Shown here piece after piece: positions 27,094-34,894 of a stretch of DNA of 64,000 nt. The stretch spans positions 319,757-383,756 of the forward strand of contig JANWVY010000001.1 in assembly GCA_025056455.1 (NCBI GenBank), given 5' to 3'. The notes beneath the pieces were generated by a model. It made no database searches. It was not told the DNA's origin and saw nothing but the letters and a program-made list of their open reading frames with translations. The position numbers and the translations under genes were made by a program. This DNA is from Bryobacteraceae bacterium (GTDB lineage: Bacteria > Acidobacteriota > Terriglobia > Bryobacterales > Bryobacteraceae). How positions within the stretch are numbered: the first letter of the stretch is position 1; each line of letters begins with the position of its first letter.

Positions 27094-28674
27094 ATGTCGG
27101 TCGTAAGCCCGCTCCGGCAACCGATGCCCCCAGATGAGAATATGTCTGGGAGCACGGTGGGTCCCACATCCGAGGCGGATTTCGAGACGCTGCGGAACCT
27201 TCTACTCGGGGAAGAATGGGTCGATCTGAATGTTCTCCGCAAGCGTCTTCGGGATCCAGAGCTCCATGCCCACGACCTTAGCCTTGTCTTAGCGAAGGCC
27301 ATCGTTCGCGCCTCCCAGCGTGACACCAAGCTGCGCTCGGCCCTGCTACCGGTGGTTGAAGATGCAATTCGGATTTCGGTTCAGCGCGACCCGAAGGTGC
27401 TCGCCAATTTGATCTATCCCGCTATTGGTGGGGCCCTTCTGAAGTCAGTGGCTTCGCTGCTTGAGGAGAAGCTAGAAGCTCTCAATATGGTGGTGGAGCA
27501 GAGCTTCACTCTGCGCGGTCTGCAGTGGCGGGTCGAGGCCTGGCGCACGGGTAAAACCGTGGGTGAGATTGCCATGCTACGGAGCCTTCTCTTCCGCGTG
27601 GAGCATGTCCTTCTCATTGATCCCCGAACTGGTTTACTGCTCGCTCGCCGGTCGGCGCCGGGCGCCAAGATCCAAGACCCAGACATGATGTCGGGCATGT
27701 TAACGGCCATCCGGGACTTCGTGGCCGACAGTTTCGGTGAGCCTCAAAATCAAGACCTGCAGACAGTACAAGTGGGCGAATTTCGTTTGTGGATCGAACA
27801 TGGACCGCTGGCGATGCTCGTCGGGGTGGTCCGTGGTCCAGCGCCCGTGGAACTTCGAAAGGTGTTTCGTCAAGCCCTCCAAGAGATCCATGCGCAGTTT
27901 GGAACGGCGCTCGCCGAATACCGTGGAGGCGATGTGTCGTCCTTTGTTGCGGCTGAGTCAACCTTAGAGCGGTGTCTGATGGGTACGGCCCCAGCCACTG
28001 CCACCCCACCCAAATACCGGCTGTGGCTGGCCTTAGCTGGACTTGGATTAGCTTTCTTGTTTGGCTACTGGGGCTTTCGTGAAGGACAACACCGGCGCTC
28101 GATGGAAATCGCTCAACAACTGAATCAGGAACCTGGAATTGTTGTCACTCAAATGGAACGCCGCGATGGCAAGCTTCAGATCTCAGGTTTCCGCGATCCG
28201 TTGGCCAGCGACCCTTCCGCAATTCTAAGAGCGCGCGGTTTACCCGAAAACAGCTTCCAGCTCAGCCTACGCGAGTTCGAGTCGGGGGAACCTTCCCTCA
28301 TAGCCCGGCGACAGCGGGCAGCCCACCGGGAATGGCTGGCGAATCTGAGTATCTTGTTTGAGGAGAATTCAACGGCGATCTCCCCGCTTGCGGTCACCCA
28401 ACTCGAGGAAGTGGCCAAACGTCTAAAAACAATTTTCAAGGACCGTCCCCCCGCTCAGCCGGTGATCGTTTACGGCAGCGCCAACGGCACTGGCGCCACC
28501 AACCGATCGCTTGCCGAAGCCCGCGCCGTGGCCATTGTAAACTTGCTCGCAGATCTGGGAGTTCCCCGCCAATGGTTTCAGGTCAGCTTCCGCCTTTCTG
28601 AACCGTCTGGCGACAATCCAACTCAACGCAGGTTGGCCCGCCGTGTTTACTTCAAGCTGGAAGAAGAGCCATGA
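27094..28674 (+). CDS. Membrane protein with longin/roadblock-like domain and OmpA-like C-terminus
   Basis: 526 residues. The N-terminal helical part (about 30-160) has VEDAIRISVQRDPKVLANLI and LYPAIGG-type segments, as I recall from cyanobacterial OmpA-type proteins linked to small GTPases. The middle domain (about 168-250) reads VLLIDPRTGLLLARR and SGMLTAIRDFVADSF, a pattern like longin/roadblock folds. One transmembrane helix (about 308-328, LWLALAGLGLAFLFGYWGF) is followed by a linker and an OmpA-like domain (about 418-526) with NRSLAEARAVAIVNLLADLG. In that domain the usual peptidoglycan-binding Asp (HTD) is replaced by SAN, while the Arg of the RA motif remains. AGGAGGAG precedes the ATG at 27094. 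Its stop overlaps the GTPase start by 4 bp, so the middle domain may regulate that GTPase (inference). Confidence 0.8.
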   Translation: MSVVSPLRQPMPPDENMSGSTVGPTSEADFETLRNLLLGEEWVDLNVLRKRLRDPELHAHDLSLVLAKAIVRASQRDTKLRSALLPVVEDAIRISVQRDPKVLANLIYPAIGGALLKSVASLLEEKLEALNMVVEQSFTLRGLQWRVEAWRTGKTVGEIAMLRSLLFRVEHVLLIDPRTGLLLARRSAPGAKIQDPDMMSGMLTAIRDFVADSFGEPQNQDLQTVQVGEFRLWIEHGPLAMLVGVVRGPAPVELRKVFRQALQEIHAQFGTALAEYRGGDVSSFVAAESTLERCLMGTAPATATPPKYRLWLALAGLGLAFLFGYWGFREGQHRRSMEIAQQLNQEPGIVVTQMERRDGKLQISGFRDPLASDPSAILRARGLPENSFQLSLREFESGEPSLIARRQRAAHREWLANLSILFEENSTAISPLAVTQLEEVAKRLKTIFKDRPPAQPVIVYGSANGTGATNRSLAEARAVAIVNLLADLGVPRQWFQVSFRLSEPSGDNPTQRRLARRVYFKLEEEP

Positions 28675-29165
28675 CGTATGCCAAGGTGTGTCTGATCGGC
28701 GCTCCCGGGGTCGGCAAAACCAGTTTGGTGAAACGATTCGTAGATCAGATTTTCGACGAGCGCTATCTCACAACGGTGGGCGTAAAGGTGGATAAGAAAA
28801 CGTTGCGTGTTGAAGCACGCGACCTCACGCTGATGATTTGGGATTTAGCGGGAGAAGACGACTCCGAAAGCATTCCCCTCAAATACGTCCGCGGAGCCGC
28901 GGCCTACATTTTGGTGGCCGATGGTTGCCGTCCACAGACATTCGAAAAAGCAGAGCAGATGCGCCAGCGCATCGACCATGAGATTGGTCCGTTGCCTTTC
29001 GTGGGTGCCGTCAACAAAAGCGACCTTGCAGAATCTTGGGATCAGCCTGCCGTTCGGCGGTATTTGCCGCAATGGGGCGCCCTGTGTACCAGCGCAAAGA
29101 CGGGCGCCGGCGTCGAAAAGCTGTTTCAGGAAATCGCCAGACGAGCGCTTTCGGCTTTGCCATGA
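28671..29165 (+). CDS. Ras/Rab-like small GTPase
   Basis: 164 residues, a bare G domain. Motifs are G1 GAPGVGKT (10-17), the switch I Thr pair in YLTTVGVK (34-35), G3 WDLAGE (57-62), G4 NKSD (115-118) and G5 TSAKTG (140-145). The order and spacing are those of Rab/Ras-like bacterial GTPases. The residue equal to the catalytic Gln of Ras (DTAGQ) is Glu 62, so intrinsic hydrolysis may be slow or need a partner. There is no C-terminal Cys for lipid attachment. It overlaps the OmpA-like gene upstream and the kinase downstream by 4 bp each, so all three are translated together. Membrane recruitment through the OmpA-like protein is plausible (inference). Confidence 0.92.
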   Translation: MTYAKVCLIGAPGVGKTSLVKRFVDQIFDERYLTTVGVKVDKKTLRVEARDLTLMIWDLAGEDDSESIPLKYVRGAAAYILVADGCRPQTFEKAEQMRQRIDHEIGPLPFVGAVNKSDLAESWDQPAVRRYLPQWGALCTSAKTGAGVEKLFQEIARRALSALP

Positions 29166-30289
29166 CTGTTACCCCGCCGGACCTCTTGCAAGCTCTGGAG
29201 ATGGTTGCCTTCCACTATGAAGAAGGAACACTCCGGTTGTACGAGCCTGCTGCTGGCTGGGTCGACGATTTTTTCAAGCGGGGGACCGATCCGCTGGAGG
29301 CATTTCCCTTCCTCGAGGCCTTTCTTTTGGAGGCGCGTGAGCATTGGGAGTCCAAGGCTTCCGGCTGTTGCCGGTCGGGAATTTGGACACAGAAGGACCG
29401 TAACGGAAGCGAACGTAGCCTTGCAGCCGCGGCGACGCGCATCGCGGGCGAACGGGCGCTTTTGGTCTGGCAGGCCCATCACGAGCACCAGCAGCGCCAG
29501 CGTGTGATGCAGGCGTTGCGAGATAACCGAGCTGCCTATGAAGAACTGGCCCTGCGCGGCAAGGAGCTCGAGCGGTTGAACCGGATGAAAAGCAGCTTCA
29601 TTGCCAGCGTGAGCCATGAGCTGCGCACACCCTTGAACGCCATCCTGGGCTTTTCAACTCTCCTGGTTCGTGGCAAAGCCGGCGAGTTGAATCCGAAGCA
29701 AGCTAGCTACGTGAGCCACATTCATACCGCGGCCACCCACCTGCTGGAACTCGTCAACGATGTGCTGGACTTGTCGCGGGCCGAGGCGGGTACAACCCCT
29801 CTTGAATGCCAGTGGTTTTCGTTTGGACAGCTACTTGAGGAAATTCTTCCTGTCGTACAGCCCTTGGCCACAACCGCCAAAATTGAACTTGCCGCCGGTG
29901 GCGACGAGGATCTCCTGATTTACGCCGACCGTCTCCGGTGCAAACAAATCCTCAATAATCTGTTGAGCAACGCCATCCGGTTTACGCCCAAAGGCGGCCG
30001 GGTGAGTATCACGGCTGAACAGCACGAAACAACACTGACTTTCACCGTAGCTGACACGGGAGTGGGAATTCCCGCTGAGGAACACGAGAGGATCTTTGAA
30101 CCTTATCACCAACTGCCCCAACGAGGTGGAGAGTATCCCCGCGGCACGGGCCTTGGGCTGGCGATTGTGAAAAAGTTCGTCGAGCAGCACGGCGGCAGGG
30201 TGTGGGTGGAAAGCGCGCCGGGCCAGGGCAGCCGGTTTCGGGTTGAGCTGCCTCAACCGCCAAAGAGTGCGGCCTTCGTTCAGTCCTGA
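29162..30289 (+). CDS. Soluble sensor histidine kinase
   Basis: 375 residues with no membrane segment. The N-terminal 125 residues are an unrecognised sensor-like region starting LLQALEMVAFHYEEGTLRLY. A coiled linker follows, then the dimerisation/phospho-acceptor helix SFIASVSHELRTPLN with His 152. The HATPase domain has the N box NNLLSNAIRFTPKGG, the G1 box DTGVGIP and the G2 box GTGLGLAIVKKFVEQHGG. The ATG at 29162 overlaps the GTPase stop by 4 bp. The cognate regulator is probably the NtrC-like protein at the head of the same operon. Being cytosolic, it may sense the GTPase or the membrane protein rather than an external ligand (inference). A TGAGAC motif overlaps its stop codon. Confidence 0.92.
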   Translation: MTVTPPDLLQALEMVAFHYEEGTLRLYEPAAGWVDDFFKRGTDPLEAFPFLEAFLLEAREHWESKASGCCRSGIWTQKDRNGSERSLAAAATRIAGERALLVWQAHHEHQQRQRVMQALRDNRAAYEELALRGKELERLNRMKSSFIASVSHELRTPLNAILGFSTLLVRGKAGELNPKQASYVSHIHTAATHLLELVNDVLDLSRAEAGTTPLECQWFSFGQLLEEILPVVQPLATTAKIELAAGGDEDLLIYADRLRCKQILNNLLSNAIRFTPKGGRVSITAEQHETTLTFTVADTGVGIPAEEHERIFEPYHQLPQRGGEYPRGTGLGLAIVKKFVEQHGGRVWVESAPGQGSRFRVELPQPPKSAAFVQS

Positions 30290-30403
30290 GACAGCTTTCG
30301 CAAGCCTGAGACGGTAGCTTTCCTAGCATTTTTGCAAGTGATTGATTCTCCACGAAACCGAGATGGCAAGGAGCGTGCTTCACCAAGGGCATTCGCACTG
30401 GAG

Positions 30404-30452
30404 CCGCACCGGCGGAGGCCCCAAGCAGTCGCCTGCTTCTCCGCTGGTGCGG
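30404..30452 (+). other. Strong two-part hairpin downstream of the signalling operon
   Basis: CCGCACCGGCGGAG (30404-30417) pairs with CTCCGCTGGTGCGG (30439-30452): 14 pairs including one G-U. Inside, a 5-nt bulge GCCCC is followed by AAGCAG/CTGCTT with the loop TCGC. Twenty pairs in 49 nt is far more than chance. No T-tract follows. Candidates are a REP-like element, an mRNA-stabilising end, or a structured RNA. Confidence 0.55.
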
Positions 30453-30536
30453 TAAAACCTGTACACGCGGAGTCCCTAGAAGCTGAGCGGACCGCGCCAG
30501 GTGGTTTCCCTCCAGGCTAAAAAGTGGCGCACGGCG

Positions 30537-30556
30537 GGCCGTATAAGGCCGTATAA
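30537..30556 (+). repeat. Tandem 10-bp repeat GGCCGTATAA x2
   Basis: Two exact adjacent copies; the second runs into TATAATTT, giving a perfect -10-like hexamer at 30552-30557. It lies about 240 bp upstream of the DUF481-like gene and may be its promoter, although no -35 is evident. Confidence 0.5.
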
Positions 30557-30795
30557 TTTGGCGGTGTGATGCCGCTGAAGTTGTTGGCCGGACCGGGTAG
30601 CTTCCCATCTAGCCATCGGAGGATGGAGGGAATCGCGGGAAAGCGCGAGCGTATGGGGAAGTTCTCCCGCAGGATCGCTCCAAATCAGGACTCAGGGCCA
30701 ATCGGGGGCCAGAATTTCTTCGAGAACCTTCCATCTGAGCGTTACCGGTGTAGTCGAGAATCATGGAACGGCCACCGCCGGAATCGAGCACATAC

Positions 30796-31863
30796 ATGTT
30801 TCGAATGTTCTTCTTCATTCACTGGACCCTGATCGCTTGCCTTCCACCGGCCCGCGCCGATGTAATTACGATGAAAAACGGAGACCGCATTTCAGGAAGC
30901 CTGGTCAAGAAAGAGGGCGCTACGCTCATCTTTGACAGCAAGCTCTTTGGCCAGCTCAAAGTGCCCTGGGCTGAGGTTGCTTCGCTTGAAACCTCGGAGG
31001 CGGTCCACGTCGCGACGCCAGACGGCAAGGCTCAGAAAGCGAAACTCACAACGCGGGGCGATCAAGTGGAGTTGTCGGTAGTGGGCGGTGATATTCGCAC
31101 CATGACCCTGAACGATATTCTGACCCTGCGCAACGACGCTGAGCAAGCGGCTTATGAAAGATTGTTGAATCCGGGCTGGGGTTCGCTTTGGGCAGGAACC
31201 GCTAGCCTCGGGTGGGCTGGCGCCCGCGGCAATGCGCGCACCACATCGTTTACCACGGGCTTGAATGCGTCGCGAGTGACCAGGACGGATAAAACTTCGA
31301 TCTACTTCAGCTCGATTCGCGCCAGCGCACTGGTGACCAACGAGTCGGCGCTGACGGCGCTTGCCGCGCGTGGAGGCTGGGCTTACAACCGCAATCTCCG
31401 GCCCCGCCTGTTTGCGAATTTCTTCAACGATTACGAATTCGACCGGTTTCAAAACCTGGATCTTCGTATCGTTCTGGGTAGTGGTCTTGGCCTTCAAGCC
31501 TACCGCAGCGAACGCGTGGCCTTCGACCTGGTGGGAGGCTTGGCTTGGACACGGGAAGCCTTTGATCCACCCCGGCCGCGATTGCCGTTTGTGCGCAACG
31601 CCGCTGATGGCTACTGGGGTGACGATCTGGCGGTAAAGTTGTCGGCGAACACCAGCTTGGTGCAAAGTTTCCGCATGTTTAACAACTTGCGCGACGGGCA
31701 ATTCTACCGGGTGAATTTCGATTTTGGGCTGGTGACGAAACTCAGCACGTGGCTCACCTGGAACGCCCAGTTCAGCGACCGTTACCTCAATGTGCCGGTG
31801 CCTGGACGGCAAAAAAACGATCTCATTTACTCTACGGGTTTTGGCTTCACGTTCTCCCGCTAA
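30796..31863 (+). CDS. DUF481-family outer-membrane protein
   Basis: 355 residues. A signal peptide (FFFIHWTLIACLPPARA) is followed by a small N-terminal beta domain (DVITMKNGDRISGSLVKKEG), which resembles the SH3-like segment found before DUF481 domains. The C-terminal 200 residues form a beta-barrel-like pattern: SLWAGTASLGWAGARGNART at the start, and alternating strands ending in GFGFTFSR, a terminal aromatic pattern typical of outer-membrane proteins. DUF481/YdiY proteins have no established function; some are salt-induced. The start could be the ATG at 30796 or 30763; neither has a good ribosome-binding site, and I prefer 30796 because the signal peptide begins there. Confidence 0.78.
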   Translation: MFRMFFFIHWTLIACLPPARADVITMKNGDRISGSLVKKEGATLIFDSKLFGQLKVPWAEVASLETSEAVHVATPDGKAQKAKLTTRGDQVELSVVGGDIRTMTLNDILTLRNDAEQAAYERLLNPGWGSLWAGTASLGWAGARGNARTTSFTTGLNASRVTRTDKTSIYFSSIRASALVTNESALTALAARGGWAYNRNLRPRLFANFFNDYEFDRFQNLDLRIVLGSGLGLQAYRSERVAFDLVGGLAWTREAFDPPRPRLPFVRNAADGYWGDDLAVKLSANTSLVQSFRMFNNLRDGQFYRVNFDFGLVTKLSTWLTWNAQFSDRYLNVPVPGRQKNDLIYSTGFGFTFSR

Positions 31864-31901
31864 CAGAGGCTTGACGGCAATCTAGAGCAGTAGTTATGCC
31901 A

Positions 31902-31963
31902 GACGGCGCATTCGCCGTCGGCGCGAACTTTCGCGGCAGGCTGCCGGAGCGCCGCCCGGGCGG
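31902..31963. other. Cluster of three inverted repeats between genes
   Basis: Three inverted repeats lie between the DUF481-like gene and the next gene: GACGGCG-CATT-CGCCGTC (31902-31919), GGCAG-G-CTGCC (31935-31945) and the perfect palindrome CCGCCCGGGCGG (31952-31963). No T-run follows, so these may form a Rho-independent-like end without the tract, or be protein-binding sites. Confidence 0.35.
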
Positions 31964-32005
31964 AGCGCGAGTCTGGTTCGCGGCAACTCAACGCTACAAT
32001 GAAGC

Positions 32006-32992
32006 ATGATGCTCTGGATCTGCTTGGTCATGGGCCTGCTCGCCGCGGATCTCGCCTCGGCGCAAAGGCCGAAAAAAGAGACAAAACCCGCCGCGAAACA
32101 ACCGGCCAGCCGCGCTGAAAGTCTTCGCCGGCCTGGCCAAAAGTCCGCCTTCGATAAACAAACCCTCGCCGACTACCTCCGCCACCAGTTTCTGTTGCCC
32201 GCAACCTTAGAGATCCAGGTCTCCGATCCGCAACCCTCCGAGGTTGCGGGACTCCAACGGCTGGAGGTGGCCCTCATCGATGGTTCCAGCACGCGACAGA
32301 AAGCGGATTTCCTCGTGTCGGCCGATGGGACGAAGATCATCCAGGGCAAGGTGTATGACATTCGGGAAAGCCCCTTCGCTTCCGAACTGCGGTTGCTTTC
32401 AAAAACGGAAGGATGGGCGCGCCTGGGCCCCGAGCAGGCGCCCGTCACCGTAGTCGTTTTTAGTGACTTCCAGTGCCCCTATTGTAAGGAACAAGCCAGG
32501 CTCCTGCGACAGAACCTCAGCGGAACGCTAGGCCAAAAAGTACGGTTGTATTTTCGCGATTTCCCTTTGGAGCAGATCCACCCTTGGGCCCGGACGGCGG
32601 CCCTCATTGGCCAGTGCATCAAGCGCGCTGGTGATGCACAATTCTGGCAATACCATGATTGGGTTTTTGAGCATCAAGCCAGCTTGACCCTCGAAAACAT
32701 CCGGCAACGCGCGCTCGAGTTTGCCAATCAGAAATCGATGGACACACTTCAAATCGGACAGTGTTTGGAAGCACGGTTAACCGAGGCGGAATTAGAGAAG
32801 TCTCTAGCTGACGCCAAGGCGCTTCAAGTCCAGTCCACACCCACCTTGTTTGTCAACGGCCGGCGGCTAGTCGGAAATGTGCCCTGGGAACAACTCAAAG
32901 CGATCATTGACTATGAACTTGAGTACGCGGCCAAGCAAGCCAGCGCAGAAGGCTGCTGCGAGGTGAAGTTGGCGCTGCCCGGTGTGAAATGA
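32006..32992 (+). CDS. DsbA-fold thioredoxin-like oxidoreductase
   Basis: 328 residues. A signal peptide (LWICLVMGLLAADLASA) is followed by a Lys/Ala/Pro-rich linker and an added N-terminal domain (about 50-135) like that preceding some DSBA proteins. The DsbA/thioredoxin_4 domain has the active-site FSDFQCPYC (Cys 157 and 160), the helical insert and the cis-proline loop STPTLFVNGRR. It should act in the periplasm in disulfide formation or isomerisation of exported proteins. Two extra cysteines (GCC) sit near the C-terminus. Two ATGs start at 32006 and 32009. No DsbB-like partner is in the window. Confidence 0.88.
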   Translation: MMLWICLVMGLLAADLASAQRPKKETKPAAKQPASRAESLRRPGQKSAFDKQTLADYLRHQFLLPATLEIQVSDPQPSEVAGLQRLEVALIDGSSTRQKADFLVSADGTKIIQGKVYDIRESPFASELRLLSKTEGWARLGPEQAPVTVVVFSDFQCPYCKEQARLLRQNLSGTLGQKVRLYFRDFPLEQIHPWARTAALIGQCIKRAGDAQFWQYHDWVFEHQASLTLENIRQRALEFANQKSMDTLQIGQCLEARLTEAELEKSLADAKALQVQSTPTLFVNGRRLVGNVPWEQLKAIIDYELEYAAKQASAEGCCEVKLALPGVK

Positions 32993-33044
32993 GGCAACGG
33001 CAGCAAGGCAGCCCCGCGAGACCAACAGGAGGGAGAGAACGGGT

Positions 33045-34850
33045 GTGGTGACTTCCGCAAAGTTGACACTAAGCGTTGTTCTGCTGTGCAGCGTCGTGCT
33101 CGGAACAGAGTTCGAGCCGCAGCAGTATTTGAAGCATGTTAAATTCCTCGCTTCAGAGAAACTAAAGGGGCGAGGCACTGGCACGGCAGGCTTGGAAAAG
33201 GCAGCCGACTACATTACCTCACAGTTCAAGTCGATCGGACTTGAGCCAGCGGGCGAGGACGGGCGTTATTCTCAGAGCTTTCAGGTCACGGTGCGGGCGC
33301 AGCTTGGAAAACGCAACTCGCTGGTCGTGGTGCAGAACGGCAAACGACAGCCGCTGAAGCTGAAGGAAGACTTTCAACCGCTAAATTTTTCCGCCACCGC
33401 CAAGCATTCCTGCTCCGTGGTTTTTGCTGGCTACGGCATCACGGCGCCGGAGTACCACTACGATGACTACGCCGGCTTAGACGTCAAGGACAAGTGTGTA
33501 TTGGTGCTCCGCTATGAGCCCCAGGAGTTCGACGAAAAAAGCGTGTGGATGGGAAAGGCCTACACCACCCATGCGCAGCTGCCGAGTAAGGCGTTCAACG
33601 CCCGCAACCGCGGAGCGCGGGCCATCCTTTTCATCAACAACATGGTGGTGCGGCCAGGTGAGAGCGACCAGCTCGAAACCTTCGGCCGCACCAGCGGACC
33701 AGCCAACGCCGGCATTGCATTTCTCCAGCTAAAATCAGCGATCGCTGAGCAGTGGTTCAAGGCTAGCGGCAAGGATTTGACGGAAATCGTCAAGTCCATC
33801 GATCAGGATCTGAAACCGCGCTCGTTCGCCCTACCCGATACCTTGCGCCTGGATTTAGAAAGTGAAGTGACCTACGTGCAGAAGAGGGTGCGTAACGTCG
33901 CTGGTTATTTGCCAGGCGAGAGCGACGAGTATGTGATTATCGGGGCGCACTATGACCACCTCGGGCTCGGAGAGCAGAGCTCGCTAGCTCCTTCCCAGAT
34001 TGGCGTTCCCCATGTGGGCGCCGATGACAATGCCTCCGGGACAGCGGGTTTGATTGAGCTGGCGCGCTATTTTGCCCAACGACCGAGAGGGAAACGGGGC
34101 ATCTTGTTTCTGGCCTTCGCGGGAGAGGAGCTCGGTTTGCTGGGCTCGGCCTACTTTGTGAATCATCCCACGCGTCCTTTAAACAAGGCGGTAGCCATGA
34201 TCAATATGGATATGATCGGCCGCGTGCAGAACAATCGCATTTTCGTCGGGGGCAGCGGCACCGGCTCCAACTTGAAGGAGGTGCTCGACCAGGTGAAAGG
34301 CCAGGTGGAATTGTCCGTGGATTTGTCCGAAAAAAGCGGTTATGGATCGAGCGACCACACCTCCTTTACAACGAAGGAAGTTCCCGTTCTGTTCTTCTTC
34401 AGCGGGCTACATGCCGACTATCACAAGCCGAGCGATACCTGGGACAAAATTAACGCTGCAGCTGCGGTTCGCGTGCTGCGATTGGTGGCCGGAGTCACAG
34501 AGAAGTTGCAGGCAAGTGAGCGGCCGCTCTACGTCAAGGTGGAGCCGCCCAAGATGCCCACTTCTGGGGGCAGCGGTTCAGGCTACGGGCCCTATTTTGG
34601 CAGCATTCCAGACTTCGCCGAAGTGCCGAACGGTGTCCGGTTCTCGGACATTCGTCCGGGGTCGCCAGCCGCTAAGGCCGGACTCAAAGGAGGCGATATT
34701 TTAATTGAGTTCGACGGCAAGCAAATCCAGAATTTGTACGACTACACCTACGCCCTGCGGATGAAAAAGCCAGGCGACGAGGTAACGGTTAAGGTCTTGC
34801 GCGAGGGCAAGCCCGTAGAGTTTCGAGTTGTCCTGGAGCAACGGCGTTAG
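33045..34850 (+). CDS. Secreted M28 metallopeptidase with PA and PDZ domains
   Basis: 601 residues. A signal peptide (LTLSVVLLCSVVLG) is followed by a peptidase body interrupted by a PA-like domain (about 120-260). The M28 metal ligands appear as IIGAHYDHLG, VGADDNASGTAGL, LAFAGEELGLLGS, NMDMIGRV and SGLHADYHKPSDTWDKI. A C-terminal PDZ domain (GVRFSDIRPGSPAAKAGLKG, about 520-600) is typical of this aminopeptidase group. It probably trims peptides in the periplasm or outside the cell. The start is a GTG at 33045 behind AGGAGGGAG; a GTG at 33048 is equally possible. It is unrelated in detail to the M28-like fragment at the start of the window, which belongs to the PSMA-like branch. Confidence 0.93.
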   Translation: MVTSAKLTLSVVLLCSVVLGTEFEPQQYLKHVKFLASEKLKGRGTGTAGLEKAADYITSQFKSIGLEPAGEDGRYSQSFQVTVRAQLGKRNSLVVVQNGKRQPLKLKEDFQPLNFSATAKHSCSVVFAGYGITAPEYHYDDYAGLDVKDKCVLVLRYEPQEFDEKSVWMGKAYTTHAQLPSKAFNARNRGARAILFINNMVVRPGESDQLETFGRTSGPANAGIAFLQLKSAIAEQWFKASGKDLTEIVKSIDQDLKPRSFALPDTLRLDLESEVTYVQKRVRNVAGYLPGESDEYVIIGAHYDHLGLGEQSSLAPSQIGVPHVGADDNASGTAGLIELARYFAQRPRGKRGILFLAFAGEELGLLGSAYFVNHPTRPLNKAVAMINMDMIGRVQNNRIFVGGSGTGSNLKEVLDQVKGQVELSVDLSEKSGYGSSDHTSFTTKEVPVLFFFSGLHADYHKPSDTWDKINAAAAVRVLRLVAGVTEKLQASERPLYVKVEPPKMPTSGGSGSGYGPYFGSIPDFAEVPNGVRFSDIRPGSPAAKAGLKGGDILIEFDGKQIQNLYDYTYALRMKKPGDEVTVKVLREGKPVEFRVVLEQRR

Positions 34851-34894
34851 CTGCTAATGTTTCGGTGCGAACTGACGATCAAGGAGACTGGAGC

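Larger units (their letters stand above)
30290..30795. other. Intergenic region after the signalling operon
   Basis: About 500 bp. It contains a direct repeat of CCTGAGAC-GCTTTC units (30285-30322), a long bulged hairpin (30404-30452) and a 10-bp tandem repeat GGCCGTATAA x2 ending in TATAAT (30537-30557). A short minus-strand open frame near 30609-30818 has some protein-like character (NMYVLDSGGGRSMILDYTGN) but no other support. Confidence 0.45.

Noticed and set aside
30609-30818. Minus-strand 69-residue frame with a beta-propeller-like start
   Set aside because: Only the first 25 residues look protein-like; it opposes the start of the DUF481-like gene and has no ribosome-binding site. It might be a gene scrap, but I cannot support it.
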